Positions 33,332 through 42,154 of a stretch of DNA of 64,000 nt are shown here, in pieces (position 1 is the stretch's first letter; every line of letters starts with the position of its first letter). A model generated the notes under the pieces. The model was not told the origin of the DNA. It was given only the letters and a program-made list of their open reading frames with translations, and searched no databases. A program made the translations under genes and the position numbers. The DNA comes from Klebsiella pneumoniae (GTDB lineage Bacteria > Myxococcota_A > UBA796 > SXON01): the NCBI GenBank assembly GCA_945862325.1, contig CAMAXZ010000021.1, positions 1 to 64,000 on the forward strand, read 5' to 3'.

Positions 33332-34003
33332 ATGGACCTCTCCGGCGCCCTGCAGGCCCCCTTCCGCGACCCCGAGTGGGTCAAGAAGACCCTCTTCCTC
33401 GGCCTTCTCCTGTTCATCCCGATCGTCGGTTCCTTCATCGTGTCGGGGTGGTCGAAGCGCTGGTACCAGGCCCGTTTGGAGGGGGCGGTCACGCTGCCCG
33501 GCCCGCTGGACGACGTCGGTGGCGACCTCGGCCGGGGCTTCGCATACTGGGTCGCCAACATCGTCGCGGGCTTGCCCCTGGCGCTCCCGGTGGTGGCCGT
33601 CGTCGGCGGCGCCTTCGGCGCCGTCGCGCTGGAGGGCACCGACGAGAACCTCGCGGCGTTCGTGGCCCTGGGCGGGGCCGGGCTCGGCGCCCTCCTGTTC
33701 CTTCCGATGATCCCCCTGGTGATCCTCACCCCCGCGCTCACGCACGAGCATCTCCGCACCGGCTCGGTTTGGGTGTGGGGCAGCGTCGGGGACGCGTGGG
33801 CGCGCGTTCGCGGGGCGCCGGCGGCGTACGTCATGTTGTGGGTGAGCCTCTTCGTCGCGCAGATCCTCGGCCAGGTGGGCGTGTACCTCTGCCTCGTGGG
33901 GATCGTGTTCACGCTCCCGCTCGCGGCGGCGATCCGGTACGCGGCGTTCGCGGCCTGGGCGAAGGCGACCGACTCCCTCGTGCCGGACCGCGTCGCGGCC
34001 TGA
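33332..34003 (+). CDS. DUF4013-like membrane protein
   Basis: This 223-residue protein has four or five hydrophobic segments (TLFLGLLLFIPIVGSFIVSGW, LPLALPVVAVVGGAFG, LLFLPMIPLVIL, YVMLWVSLFVAQILGQVG). The first segment followed by GWSKRWYQARLEG fits the DUF4013 family of integral membrane proteins of unknown function. It is followed directly by the lipid-kinase-like gene. Confidence 0.75.
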   Translation: MDLSGALQAPFRDPEWVKKTLFLGLLLFIPIVGSFIVSGWSKRWYQARLEGAVTLPGPLDDVGGDLGRGFAYWVANIVAGLPLALPVVAVVGGAFGAVALEGTDENLAAFVALGGAGLGALLFLPMIPLVILTPALTHEHLRTGSVWVWGSVGDAWARVRGAPAAYVMLWVSLFVAQILGQVGVYLCLVGIVFTLPLAAAIRYAAFAAWAKATDSLVPDRVAA

Positions 34004-34074
34004 GTCGCGGGGCGCTCCTGTCGACCGTCGGGCAGGCGCTGTGGGCCGACGCGCGCTCGATCGTCGCGATCTCG

Positions 34075-35310
34075 GTGTTCATCGTGGCGATGTTCGCCGC
34101 GGGCGAGCTCCTGCGCCGCGTGTTCGGCGTCGCGACCGAGTACACCCGCAAGCTCGCCCACGTGGGCGGCGGCCTCGTCGTGCTCAGCGCGCCATGGACC
34201 GTCACGAGCCACTGGACCCTGCTCGCGCTCTGCGCCGCGTTCTTCGGCATGCTCCTGCTGGGCCGCGTGACGGGCGCGCTCGGCTCCGTACACGGCGTCG
34301 AACGCAGCACGGGCGGCGCGTGGCTCTACCCCGTCGCGGTCTACGTCACATGGCTCCTCGCGGAGGGCGACACGGCGCTGTATTGCGTCTCGATGGGCGT
34401 GATGGTGTTCGCGGACGCCAGCGCGGCGATCGTCGGGCGACACGTGGGTGACACACCGTACCGCGTCATGGATGGGATCCGCAGCGCCGAGGGGAGCCTG
34501 TCCTTCTTCGCGGTGGCGTTCGCCGTGTGCTTCGTCGGGCTCGGGGTCGCCGGGGGAGGGTCGTGGGCAGAGATCGCCCTCATCGCCCTCGTCACCGCCG
34601 TGATGACGGCGTGCACGGAGGCGATCAGCGTACGTGGGGTCGACAACCTGCTCGTGCCGTGGGCGGCGCTGGTGGTGATTCGCGACATGCGCGCGCTCGG
34701 CCTCGCGCAGATGGACCGATGGTTGGTGGGGCTCCTCGTGACGCTCGCGTGTGTCGCCGCGGTGCGTCGCGCGACCCGCCTTCGTCCGGCGGGCGGCATC
34801 GCCGCCTTCCTGTTCGGTGCGCTGGCCTGGGGGCTCGGCGGCCCCGTGTGGTTCGTCCCGCTTGCCGTCACGGGCCTGGTGCTCTTGTTCGTGCACGCCG
34901 GCTTCGGCGTCGATGCCGACCTCGAGCAGGTGTTCCCCGCGGTCGTCGGCAGCGTGCTCACCGTCGCGGTGCTCGCGCACGTGCCGGGGCACGGCATGTT
35001 CGTGCCGTTCGTCGGTACCCTGAGCGCGAACGCGGCGATCGGGCTCTACCTCGCGACACAGGCCGAGCCGTCTCAGGGTGTCCTGCTCCGCGCCCGCTCC
35101 GCCGGCGCCGCGGGGCTCGCGGCGGCAGCGCCGGCCTTCGCGGCCTGGACGGTGGAGCCCGAAGTCCCTGCCGCGCTCACGACGGCGGCCGGGTTGGTCG
35201 GCCTGCTGTTGTTCGCGGGGATGCAAGGGGCGCGTTGGCCGGGGCGACGGCTCGCGGCGAGCGGCGCGATCGGCGCCGGGATGTGGCTGGTCTCGAGGGG
35301 GTGGTCGTGA
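34075..35310 (+). CDS. CTP-dependent lipid kinase-like membrane protein (phytol/dolichol kinase family)
   Basis: This polytopic protein of about 411 residues has the family core TEYTRKLAHVGGGLVVL, an early Arg-Lys-x-x-His motif, and VFADASAAIVGRHVGDTPYR, which match CTP-dependent phytol, farnesol or dolichol kinases. It probably phosphorylates a polyprenol or other lipid alcohol in the membrane. The start is uncertain: the conservative GTG at 34075 is used, but coding character continues upstream to a CTG at 34000 that overlaps the preceding stop (CTGA). The stop overlaps the GTG of the GNAT gene. Confidence 0.8.
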   Translation: MFIVAMFAAGELLRRVFGVATEYTRKLAHVGGGLVVLSAPWTVTSHWTLLALCAAFFGMLLLGRVTGALGSVHGVERSTGGAWLYPVAVYVTWLLAEGDTALYCVSMGVMVFADASAAIVGRHVGDTPYRVMDGIRSAEGSLSFFAVAFAVCFVGLGVAGGGSWAEIALIALVTAVMTACTEAISVRGVDNLLVPWAALVVIRDMRALGLAQMDRWLVGLLVTLACVAAVRRATRLRPAGGIAAFLFGALAWGLGGPVWFVPLAVTGLVLLFVHAGFGVDADLEQVFPAVVGSVLTVAVLAHVPGHGMFVPFVGTLSANAAIGLYLATQAEPSQGVLLRARSAGAAGLAAAAPAFAAWTVEPEVPAALTTAAGLVGLLLFAGMQGARWPGRRLAASGAIGAGMWLVSRGWS

Positions 35311-36181
35311 GCGGAGACGCGGCGTGGATCGAGTCGGGCGGCGATGTCGGACGCCTCGGGCTGCTGCGGCGCTTCGGGCGCGCGGAGCCTGTGGTCGACG
35401 GTCGCGGGGGCCGGGCCCTCGTGTTCCCCGACGTGGGCGCCATCGCCGACGTGTCGGGGCCGGACGCGGGCGTGGGCGCCCTGGCGGCGGCGGAGGCGCG
35501 TCTGCGTCGGCACGGCGTCCGCGTCGCCGTCGGCCCGCTCGAGGGCAATACGTTCCTCGCGTATCGGGCGTGTGTCGGCCCTTGGGCCGAGCCGACCTTC
35601 CCGGGCGAGCCGGTCGCGCCGCCGGAGCCGTGGCGACGCCTCGGGTGGCGCGAAGAAGCCCGCTACCGCACCACGCGCTGCGCGAACGCGCCACAAATCG
35701 AGCGTGGACGGTCGCTTCCCTCCGGTTGGACCACCCGCCCCCTTCGGTTCGACCGCCTCGACGAGGAGCTGCCGGTCCTCTGGGCGCTCACCGACGCCGC
35801 GTTTCGTGACGCATGGCGATACACGCCGCCGCCCTTGGAGGCGTTCGCGGCGGTGTACGCGCCGATGCGCGCGCGCCTCGGGGCCTTCGACGCCCGGTGG
35901 ATCACCCTCGTGTGCGCGCCGGGCGGCGCGGTCGTCGGCTACCTCTACGCGTGGCCGGACGCGGGCCGCTCATCCTCAAGACCCTCGCCGTGCACCCGGA
36001 GGCGCGCGGGTTCGGTGTCGCGACCCATCTCATGGCCAAGGTCCACGCGCTGGCAGAGGAACACGGGCTGCCCTACGGCGTTCACGCCCTGATGTGGGAG
36101 GGGTCCGCCTCGGGCGCGATCACCGCGCACGGCGGTGAGACTGTCCGGCGCTACGCCTTGTATCGCAAGGTGCTGGGGTGA
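35307..36181 (+). pseudogene. GNAT-like acetyltransferase split by a frameshift
   Basis: The first frame runs from the GTG at 35307 (overlapping the kinase stop) through RWITLVCAPGGAVVGYLYAWPDAGR and then turns into a non-protein-like tail. The expected continuation, PLILKTLAVHPEARGFGVATHLMAKVHALAEEHG, appears in another frame from about 35967 and ends at 36181. Together they give a GNAT fold with the acetyl-CoA-binding R-G-x-G-x-A region as RGFGVA. One base appears to be missing near the G-run at about 35960-35968. This is either a true mutation, a programmed frameshift or a sequencing error. Confidence 0.75.
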
Positions 36182-37638
36182 ACCTCGTGGATCGCCTGCC
36201 CACGGCAGGCGCGATCGCCCTGGTCGAGCCGGGCGGGCGCCACGTGTCGTTCGACGCCCTTCGCCGCGACGCCGATCGCATCGCGCGCGGCCTCCGTGGT
36301 CGGCTCGCGCCGGGCACCCCCGTCGTGTTGATGCAGCCGATCGGCGTGGACCTGTATCGCATGCTCGCCGGGCTCCTCGCCGCGGAGCTGCCGGCGGTGC
36401 TCGTGGATCCGGCCGCCGGGCTGCTCCGGATGCGCGCCGTGATCGCCGGGGTGGGCGCAGGCGCGGTGATGGGCCCCGCGCTCGCGCAGGGCCTGCGCTG
36501 CCTCGTGCCTGGGCTGCGGTTCGGCGTCGCGGCTCCGGGCGGCTGGTTCGCGGCGGACCTCGACAGGCTCGACGGTGCCGCGTTCTCACGTTCCGATACC
36601 TGTGTCGATACTCCCGCGTTGATCTCCTTCACCACCGGCTCCACCGGTCGGCCGAAGGCCCTCGCCCGACGCCATGGCCTCCTCGACGCACAGCGGGTCG
36701 TGCTCGGCGAGCATCTCGGCGTCGGCTCCGACGACGTGGACCTCGCGACGCTGCCGGTCTTCGCCCTCTCGTCGCTCGCCGCCGGCGCGCGCGTGGTCCT
36801 CGCCGACTGCGATTTGCGACGCCCCGGCGCCGCCGACGGCCGACGCATCGCGGCCCAGATCGAGGCCGCGGGGGTCACCACCTGCACGGCGAGCCCCGCG
36901 TTCTTCCGGCAGATCGTCGACACCGGTGTTGTATCGCCGCGGGTGCGGGCGGTGTTCACCGGCGGCGCGCGTGTGTCGGCGTCGCTCCTCGCGGGGATGT
37001 GTCGGGCGTTTCCGAACGCGCGCGTGGAGGTCGTGTACGGCAGCAGCGAGGCGGAGCCGATCGCCGCGCTGGACGCCCGCGCTCACCTCGCGCTGCTCGA
37101 CGCCGGCGAGGCCGACGGGCGTGGCGCGCTCGTCGGAGCGGCGGTCGTCGGTGCGCGCGTACGGGTGACACATATCGGTGCGGCCGCGGATGTGTCAGAC
37201 GGCGAGGCGGGGGAGGTGCTCGTGCACGGGGCGCACGTGAGCCCTTCCTACTGGAAGGACCCCGTCGCGGACGCAGTGTCCAAGCTACGAGACGCGGACG
37301 GTCGCGTCTGGCACCGCACCGGCGATGTCGCGCGTCGCGACGCCGACGGGCGCCTGTGGCTGCTCGGGCGTGTCGGCGAAGATGTGGCGGGCGTCTGGCC
37401 GTTCCCGGTCGAGGCCGCGGCCGAGCGTGTCGACGGCGTGCGGCGCGCCGCGCTCCTCGCGAGCGGCGGTGAGCCCGTGCTCGTGGTCGAGGGCGACGCC
37501 GACGACGCCGCGCTCCGCGCCCGCGCCGGCGTCGCCCGTGTCGTGAAGGTCGCCCGCATCCCGGTCGATCGGCGTCACAACGCGAAAGTGGATCGGCCCG
37601 CCTTGCGCCAGGCCCTGCGCGGTACACTCGAGGCGTGA
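36178..37638 (+). CDS. AMP-dependent acyl-CoA synthetase / acyl-AMP ligase
   Basis: This 486-residue protein has the ATP-binding A3 motif SFTTGSTGRPKA (about residues 149-160), an A5-like YGSSEAEP, the TGD motif in HRTGDVA, and a C-terminal lid with a late Lys (RHNAKVDR). It activates a carboxylate as acyl-AMP. It is shorter than typical acyl-CoA synthetases and resembles OleC-type or fatty acyl-AMP ligases. The GTG start overlaps the GNAT stop (GTGA), and with the lipid-kinase-like gene it suggests a small lipid-modification operon. Confidence 0.88.
   Translation: MNLVDRLPTAGAIALVEPGGRHVSFDALRRDADRIARGLRGRLAPGTPVVLMQPIGVDLYRMLAGLLAAELPAVLVDPAAGLLRMRAVIAGVGAGAVMGPALAQGLRCLVPGLRFGVAAPGGWFAADLDRLDGAAFSRSDTCVDTPALISFTTGSTGRPKALARRHGLLDAQRVVLGEHLGVGSDDVDLATLPVFALSSLAAGARVVLADCDLRRPGAADGRRIAAQIEAAGVTTCTASPAFFRQIVDTGVVSPRVRAVFTGGARVSASLLAGMCRAFPNARVEVVYGSSEAEPIAALDARAHLALLDAGEADGRGALVGAAVVGARVRVTHIGAAADVSDGEAGEVLVHGAHVSPSYWKDPVADAVSKLRDADGRVWHRTGDVARRDADGRLWLLGRVGEDVAGVWPFPVEAAAERVDGVRRAALLASGGEPVLVVEGDADDAALRARAGVARVVKVARIPVDRRHNAKVDRPALRQALRGTLEA
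37623..37628 (+). promoter_or_regulatory. -10-like box TACACT, leaderless arrangement
   Basis: TACACT lies exactly 6 bases before the GTG at 37635, inside the end of the acyl-AMP ligase gene. It would allow the lipoprotein gene to be expressed on its own as well as by coupling to the upstream gene. Confidence 0.45.
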
Positions 37639-38405
37639 TCCTCCTCGCCCTGCTCGGCTGCGTGGAACCCACGGACGACGCCCCGCGCGGCGGTTTGGAC
37701 GACGCGCCGTGCCCCGACGACATGGCCCTCACCGCGGGCGTGTGCATCGACGTGGCGGAGACCGTGCTGGTGGGCGAGCTCGGGCGGAAGGACCAGGCGG
37801 ACTCGTGGCCCGATTCGCCCACGCGGGCGGTCGCGGAGGTGCACCTCGGCGAGGTCCCCACGGTGTTCGCGTCCTACTACCAGGGCGCGGCGGCGTGCGA
37901 GAACGTCGGGAAGCGGATGTGCACGGCCGAGGAGTGGCAGGGCGCGTGCGCGCCGAACGGGACGGCGTTCCCGTGGGGCGACCACGGCGAGGCGTCCGAG
38001 CGTTGCGCGGTGGTGGACGCCGACGAACAGCCGGTCGTCGAGGCGCTCCAGCCCGCCGGTTCGTACCCCGAGTGTGTGTCGTCCGACGGCGTGTACGACA
38101 TGTTGGGCAACGCGTGGGAGTGGGCGGACGGCGGGAACGACGCGGACGGCCTGCCGACGCCGGCCAAGCTCGGAGGCGCGTACTACGTCGGCTACGAGGC
38201 GGCGCACTGCGGCGCCCCGCCCAACCTCGAGCACCCGCCCGAGTTCGACGGCACGATCGCGGTGCGGTGCTGCATCGAGCCCGATCCGCCGCAGGCCCTC
38301 GGGGCCCGGGTTAGCCCACCGACCTTCGGAGACAGGTCATGGCCGTCCAGGCAGGCATCGTGGGGCTCCCCAACGTCGGCAAGAGCACCCTCTTCAACGC
38401 GCTGA
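37635..38405 (+). CDS. FGE/sulfatase-modifying-factor-like lipoprotein
   Basis: This 256-residue protein has a very short lipoprotein signal (MILLALLGC) and an FGE-sulfatase (SUMF1-type) domain: ACENVGKRMCTAEEWQGAC, FPWGDHGEASERC, YDMLGNAWEWADGG and a late RCC. The active-site Cys pair of true formylglycine-generating enzymes cannot be confirmed, so it may be a binding protein of the same fold. The GTG overlaps the upstream stop. The last 22 codons overlap the start of ychF in another frame; a TAG in a different frame at 38312 suggests either a natural long overlap or a frameshift near the end. Confidence 0.75.
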   Translation: MILLALLGCVEPTDDAPRGGLDDAPCPDDMALTAGVCIDVAETVLVGELGRKDQADSWPDSPTRAVAEVHLGEVPTVFASYYQGAAACENVGKRMCTAEEWQGACAPNGTAFPWGDHGEASERCAVVDADEQPVVEALQPAGSYPECVSSDGVYDMLGNAWEWADGGNDADGLPTPAKLGGAYYVGYEAAHCGAPPNLEHPPEFDGTIAVRCCIEPDPPQALGARVSPPTFGDRSWPSRQASWGSPTSARAPSSTR

Positions 38406-39433
38406 CCGCCGCCGGCGCCGCCGCGGCCAACTACCCCTTCTGCACCATCGAGCCGAATGTCGGCGTGGTGCCCGTGCCCGACGCGCGCCTCCAGCGCATC
38501 CACGGGGTCATCCAGTCCAAGCAGATCTTGCCGGCCGCCGTCGAGATCGTCGACATCGCCGGCCTCGTGCGCGGCGCCAGCAAGGGGGAAGGCCTCGGAA
38601 ACCAGTTCCTCGGACACATCCGCGCGGTCGACGCGATCCTGCACGTCGTGCGTTGCTTCGAGGACGCCGACGTGGTCCACGTGGACGGCGGGCCGAACCC
38701 CGACCGAGACATCGACACCATCGAGACCGAGCTCATCCTCGCCGACATCGACGGCGTGGCCAAGCGCATCGATCGGTTCAAGAAGGCGAGCAAGAGCGGC
38801 GACAAAGAGTCGCTGTTCCACCTCGGCGTCGCCGAGCGCTTGTTCGCGCAGCTCGACTCGGGCAAGCCTGCGCGCGCCGGGGAGTGGACCGAGGACGAGC
38901 GCAAGTCCGTGCGCGACGCACAGCTCATCACCGCCAAGCCGGTGCTGTACGTGTGCAACGTCGACGAGAACGGCCTCGGGGGCGACAACGCGTTCATCAC
39001 CACCGTGCGGGCCCGCGCTGCCCGCGAGGGCGCCCGGGTCGTGGTGCTCTGCGCCAAGATCGAGGCCGAAGTCGCGGAGCTCCCCGAGGAGGACCGCGCG
39101 TCGTTCCTGGCGGACCTCGGCATCGCCGAGCCCGGCCTCGCCGCCCTCGCCCGTGAGACGTATCACCTCCTCGGCCTCCAGACGTACTTCACCGCCGGCC
39201 CCAAGGAGATCCGCGCCTGGACGATCCCTGTCGGCGCGCGCGCCCCCCAGGCCGCCGGCGTCATCCACTCCGACTTCGAGCGTGGCTTCATCCGCGCCGA
39301 GGTCTACACCGTCGCCGATCTCACCGCGGCGGGCAGCGAGGCCGCGTTGAAAGCCCAGGGGAAGATGCGGGTGGAAGGGAAGGAGTACGTGGTGCAGGAT
39401 GGGGATGTGATGCATTTCAGGTTCAACGTGTAG
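38339..39433 (+). CDS. ychF: Redox-regulated ATPase YchF (OLA1 family)
   Basis: This 364-residue protein is a full-length YchF: P-loop GLPNVGKST (9-17), switch region VEIVDIAGLVRGASKGEGLGN, the altered base-specificity motif NVDENGL in place of NKxD, and the C-terminal TGS domain (TIPVGARAPQAAGVIHSDFERGFIRAEV, YVVQDGDVMHFRFNV). It binds ATP rather than GTP and associates with ribosomes. A GGAG lies about 10 bases upstream of the ATG. It converges on the CocE-type hydrolase gene with a hairpin between them. Confidence 0.97.
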   Translation: MAVQAGIVGLPNVGKSTLFNALTAAGAAAANYPFCTIEPNVGVVPVPDARLQRIHGVIQSKQILPAAVEIVDIAGLVRGASKGEGLGNQFLGHIRAVDAILHVVRCFEDADVVHVDGGPNPDRDIDTIETELILADIDGVAKRIDRFKKASKSGDKESLFHLGVAERLFAQLDSGKPARAGEWTEDERKSVRDAQLITAKPVLYVCNVDENGLGGDNAFITTVRARAAREGARVVVLCAKIEAEVAELPEEDRASFLADLGIAEPGLAALARETYHLLGLQTYFTAGPKEIRAWTIPVGARAPQAAGVIHSDFERGFIRAEVYTVADLTAAGSEAALKAQGKMRVEGKEYVVQDGDVMHFRFNV

Positions 39434-39435
39434 CG

Positions 39436-39456
39436 TTCAACATTCGGAAGGTTGAA
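39436..39456. terminator. Hairpin between convergent ychF and hydrolase genes
   Basis: TTCAAC...GTTGAA forms a 6-bp stem continued by an A-G mismatch and TTC/GAA around a TTCG-type loop. It sits 3 bases after the ychF stop between convergent genes, where a bidirectional terminator is expected. No T-run follows. Confidence 0.4.
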
Positions 39457-39490
39457 GGCAGGCGATCGAGGCCCCGGATCGCCGCCGCCG

Positions 39491-41161
39491 CTACCGAAAC
39501 GTCGGCGCCGAAGCGCTCCGCGGAGTGGCCGTCGCGCTGAGCCCGACCACCACCTGCAACGCACACCCGTCCGCGGACCAAACGGGGGCCACGTCGGTGA
39601 GCCGCTCGAAGGTGTCCGTGTCCGCGGCGGCGACGCCGAGGCGGAGTCGGCTGCCCGACGGCAGGTGCGCGGCGATCGGCAGCAGAGGGAGCGCGTCCGC
39701 GGGCCCCGCCCCTTCGTCCAAACGGCCCACCCCCTCGCTGAGACGCACGACTCCGCCGTTGGTCAGAAGCGCGTCGAGGTACGCGTGCACCGCGGCGGTC
39801 CGGTCGGTGACGAGCGGGCACGCCCAGCGCGGGGCGCCGCGGAGGTCGAGGTCTTCCGTGAGCGCCGCCGTGGTCCAGGTGTGCAAGCCGGGGGCCGCGC
39901 GCGTCGCGTCGACGGGGCGGACCGGCCGAAGCAGGCCGGCGGTCCAGCGATTGTTCGGGCCGGACGTGTGATCGATCGGCGCGACGAAGCGCAGCGCGGC
40001 GGGCGGCGCCTCGGACAACGTACCGTCCGCGCCGAGCGTCCACGTCTGTGTGGCGGTTTCCGGTCGCCCCTCGCGCCACACGTCGGCACCGACCTCGAAC
40101 CAGCGGAAACGCCGGGCCGACGTGCCACGGAGATGGGCGTCGAAGAACGCCGTGACGTCCGCGGGCGCGACGGTCGCGTGGTCGCCGGCGAACGGGCTCG
40201 CCGAGCCCGTCCCCTCGTGGTCCCAGGCGCCGATCCGCGCGTCGACGAGGTTCGGCAGCCGGGTGTCGGCGATCGACACGGCCACGGCGGTCGCGGCGTC
40301 GAACCAGCTTCCCCACACGCCGATCGCCGTCGGGGCCGCGGCGAGGCGATCGACGAGGGCGGCCGGGCCGACGTCCCGCGCGCGCAGGGGGATGCCGTCC
40401 TCGACGTGCGCGCCCCAACGGTCCGACGGCGCGCGGACCCCGGCGAGGTCGCCCCGCACGTCGGCGATTTGCCGCGCGGCGAGACGCGCGGCGAGGCCCG
40501 CGCCGCGCGGATCGTCGTCGAGCAGGCGCGGCCCGGTCGCGAGCCACTGCGCGGCGAACGGAAAGAACGACGCGAGCCGTCCTCGATCGAGCGCGGCCAC
40601 GGCGTCTGCCCAGGCCTCCACGAACGCGACGTTGCGCACGCCGCCCGGCGCCACGATCTCCGTCACCGGCTCCCACTCGATCTCCCGGGCGAGCGCGGCG
40701 CGCAGGGCCGGCCGGCCGTTCGCGGCGGCGAGCAGGGCCGCGGTCCCGCCGTAAGAGACGCCGTAGGTGCCGACCCGTCCGTCGGCCCACGGCTGCGCGA
40801 TGATCCAGTCGATCACCTCGCCGGAGTCCGCGATCTCGTCACCGGACCACGGAAACCTCCAGTCGCCCTCCGATGCGCCGGTGCCGCGCACGTCGATGAC
40901 GACCACCGCATAGCCCCCCGCCACCAGGGACCGGATGACCTCCTGGTCGGGCCCGACCGGCGGCTCCCCGGGCGGGTCGGGCACACGGAGGGCGAAACTA
41001 CGCCAGTACCGCGCCTGGACGAGCACGGTCGGCGCAGGGTCCCCGTGCGCCGGCCGCACGATGTCCGCCGCGAGCCGCACGCCGTCGCGCATGGGGATCG
41101 CGACGGACGTGACCGACGACGTGAGCGGCGCGCTCGCGCAGGCGAGGAGGACGGAGATCAC
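39491..41161 (-). CDS. CocE/NonD family alpha/beta-hydrolase lipoprotein
   Basis: This 556-residue protein has a lipoprotein signal (MISVLLAC) and the CocE/X-Pro dipeptidyl-peptidase layout: VAIPMRDGVRLAADIVRP, the oxyanion region VVVIDVRGTGASEG, the nucleophile motif GTYGVSYGG (Ser near residue 139), a cap region, and a C-terminal jelly-roll (LRPVRPVDATRAAPGLHTW onwards). It would cleave an ester or peptide bond outside the cytoplasm; the substrate is unknown. The GTG at 41161 has TATACG 6 bases upstream and lies only 21 bases from the divergent LysR ATG. Confidence 0.9.
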   Translation of the reverse strand: MISVLLACASAPLTSSVTSVAIPMRDGVRLAADIVRPAHGDPAPTVLVQARYWRSFALRVPDPPGEPPVGPDQEVIRSLVAGGYAVVVIDVRGTGASEGDWRFPWSGDEIADSGEVIDWIIAQPWADGRVGTYGVSYGGTAALLAAANGRPALRAALAREIEWEPVTEIVAPGGVRNVAFVEAWADAVAALDRGRLASFFPFAAQWLATGPRLLDDDPRGAGLAARLAARQIADVRGDLAGVRAPSDRWGAHVEDGIPLRARDVGPAALVDRLAAAPTAIGVWGSWFDAATAVAVSIADTRLPNLVDARIGAWDHEGTGSASPFAGDHATVAPADVTAFFDAHLRGTSARRFRWFEVGADVWREGRPETATQTWTLGADGTLSEAPPAALRFVAPIDHTSGPNNRWTAGLLRPVRPVDATRAAPGLHTWTTAALTEDLDLRGAPRWACPLVTDRTAAVHAYLDALLTNGGVVRLSEGVGRLDEGAGPADALPLLPIAAHLPSGSRLRLGVAAADTDTFERLTDVAPVWSADGCALQVVVGLSATATPRSASAPTFR

Positions 41162-41182
41162 CGACACCGTATATGTTCGGCC
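41162..41182. promoter_or_regulatory. Overlapping divergent leaderless promoters
   Basis: Only 21 bases separate the hydrolase GTG and the LysR ATG. On the minus strand TATACG (41173-41168) sits 6 bases before the GTG; on the plus strand TATATG (41170-41175) sits 7 bases before the ATG. The two -10 boxes share the same TATA core, so RNA polymerase can occupy only one direction at a time. Confidence 0.55.
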
Positions 41183-42154
41183 ATGCCCTCCTGGGACGAC
41201 ATGCGCCTCTTCCTCGAGTGCTACCGTCGGGGGAGCGCGACGCGCGCCGCGAAGGCGCTCGACCTCAACGTTTCGACGGTGAGCCGGCGTCTCGAGCGCT
41301 TCGAGGCGGAGCTGGGGGCGGCGTTGTTCCTCCGTGCGAGTGACGGGTTGACGCCGACGGACGCGGCGGAGCGGCTGTTCGAGGCCGGCGCGGAGGTGGA
41401 GCGCCGGATGGCCGAGGGGTTCGCGGCCGTGGGGCCCGGTCACGAAGAGGTGAGCGGCCTGGTGCGCCTCGCGTCGACGCCCGACCTCGCCGACCTCGTG
41501 CTGATCCCGCTGCTCGCGCCGCTCTTCACCGCCTACCCCGCGCTGGAGCTCGAGCTCGTTCTGGGCACGGACCTGTCCGACCTGTCGCGCCGCGAAGCGG
41601 ACCTCGCCGTGCGGATCGGGCACCCCGGTGCGGAGCCGGAGCTGGTCGTGCGACACATCCGCGACGAGCCGCTCGGCCTCTTCGCTTCGCGCCGCTACCT
41701 CGCGGAACGGCCGGCGACCCTCCCGCTGTCGGAGCATCGGTGGCTGTTGCTGACGCCCGCCGGCGGGTCTGGCGCCCGGTTCGGGGACTGGCTGCGGGCC
41801 CGCGTCCCCGACGCCCGAATCGCCCTGCGGACGAACAGCTTCACCACCCTGCACCTCGCGGCCGCCGCCGGAATGGGCGTGGCGATGTTGCCGGCCATCT
41901 ATGCGGCGATCACGCCGGCGCTCGCGCCGGTCGCGGCGGCCGAGGGCCTGCCACCCTCGTCGATGTATCTGGTCGCGCACCGCGCGACGCGCCGCAGCGC
42001 CGCGGTGCGCGCGGTGTGGGACTACATCGCCGAGATGCTGACGCGTCGGGCTGACCGCGACGACGCGGCATTGCTGCGCTCGGCGCTCGATTCTCGTGAC
42101 ACGACCGACGCAAACCACAGTGTGTCGAACGTGAGCCCCGTGCGTCGCGAGTAG
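41183..42154 (+). CDS. LysR family transcriptional regulator
   Basis: This 323-residue protein has the LysR winged helix at its N-terminus (WDDMRLFLECYRRGSATRAAKALDLNVSTVSRRLERFEAELGA) and a LysR substrate-binding domain (VRLASTPDLADLVLIPLLAPLF, EADLAVRIG, LAAAAGMGVAMLPA). It is divergent from the CocE-type hydrolase and probably controls it. The last 40 residues are atypical and overlap the convergent small lipoprotein gene by 133 bases in antisense. Confidence 0.93.
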   Translation: MPSWDDMRLFLECYRRGSATRAAKALDLNVSTVSRRLERFEAELGAALFLRASDGLTPTDAAERLFEAGAEVERRMAEGFAAVGPGHEEVSGLVRLASTPDLADLVLIPLLAPLFTAYPALELELVLGTDLSDLSRREADLAVRIGHPGAEPELVVRHIRDEPLGLFASRRYLAERPATLPLSEHRWLLLTPAGGSGARFGDWLRARVPDARIALRTNSFTTLHLAAAAGMGVAMLPAIYAAITPALAPVAAAEGLPPSSMYLVAHRATRRSAAVRAVWDYIAEMLTRRADRDDAALLRSALDSRDTTDANHSVSNVSPVRRE

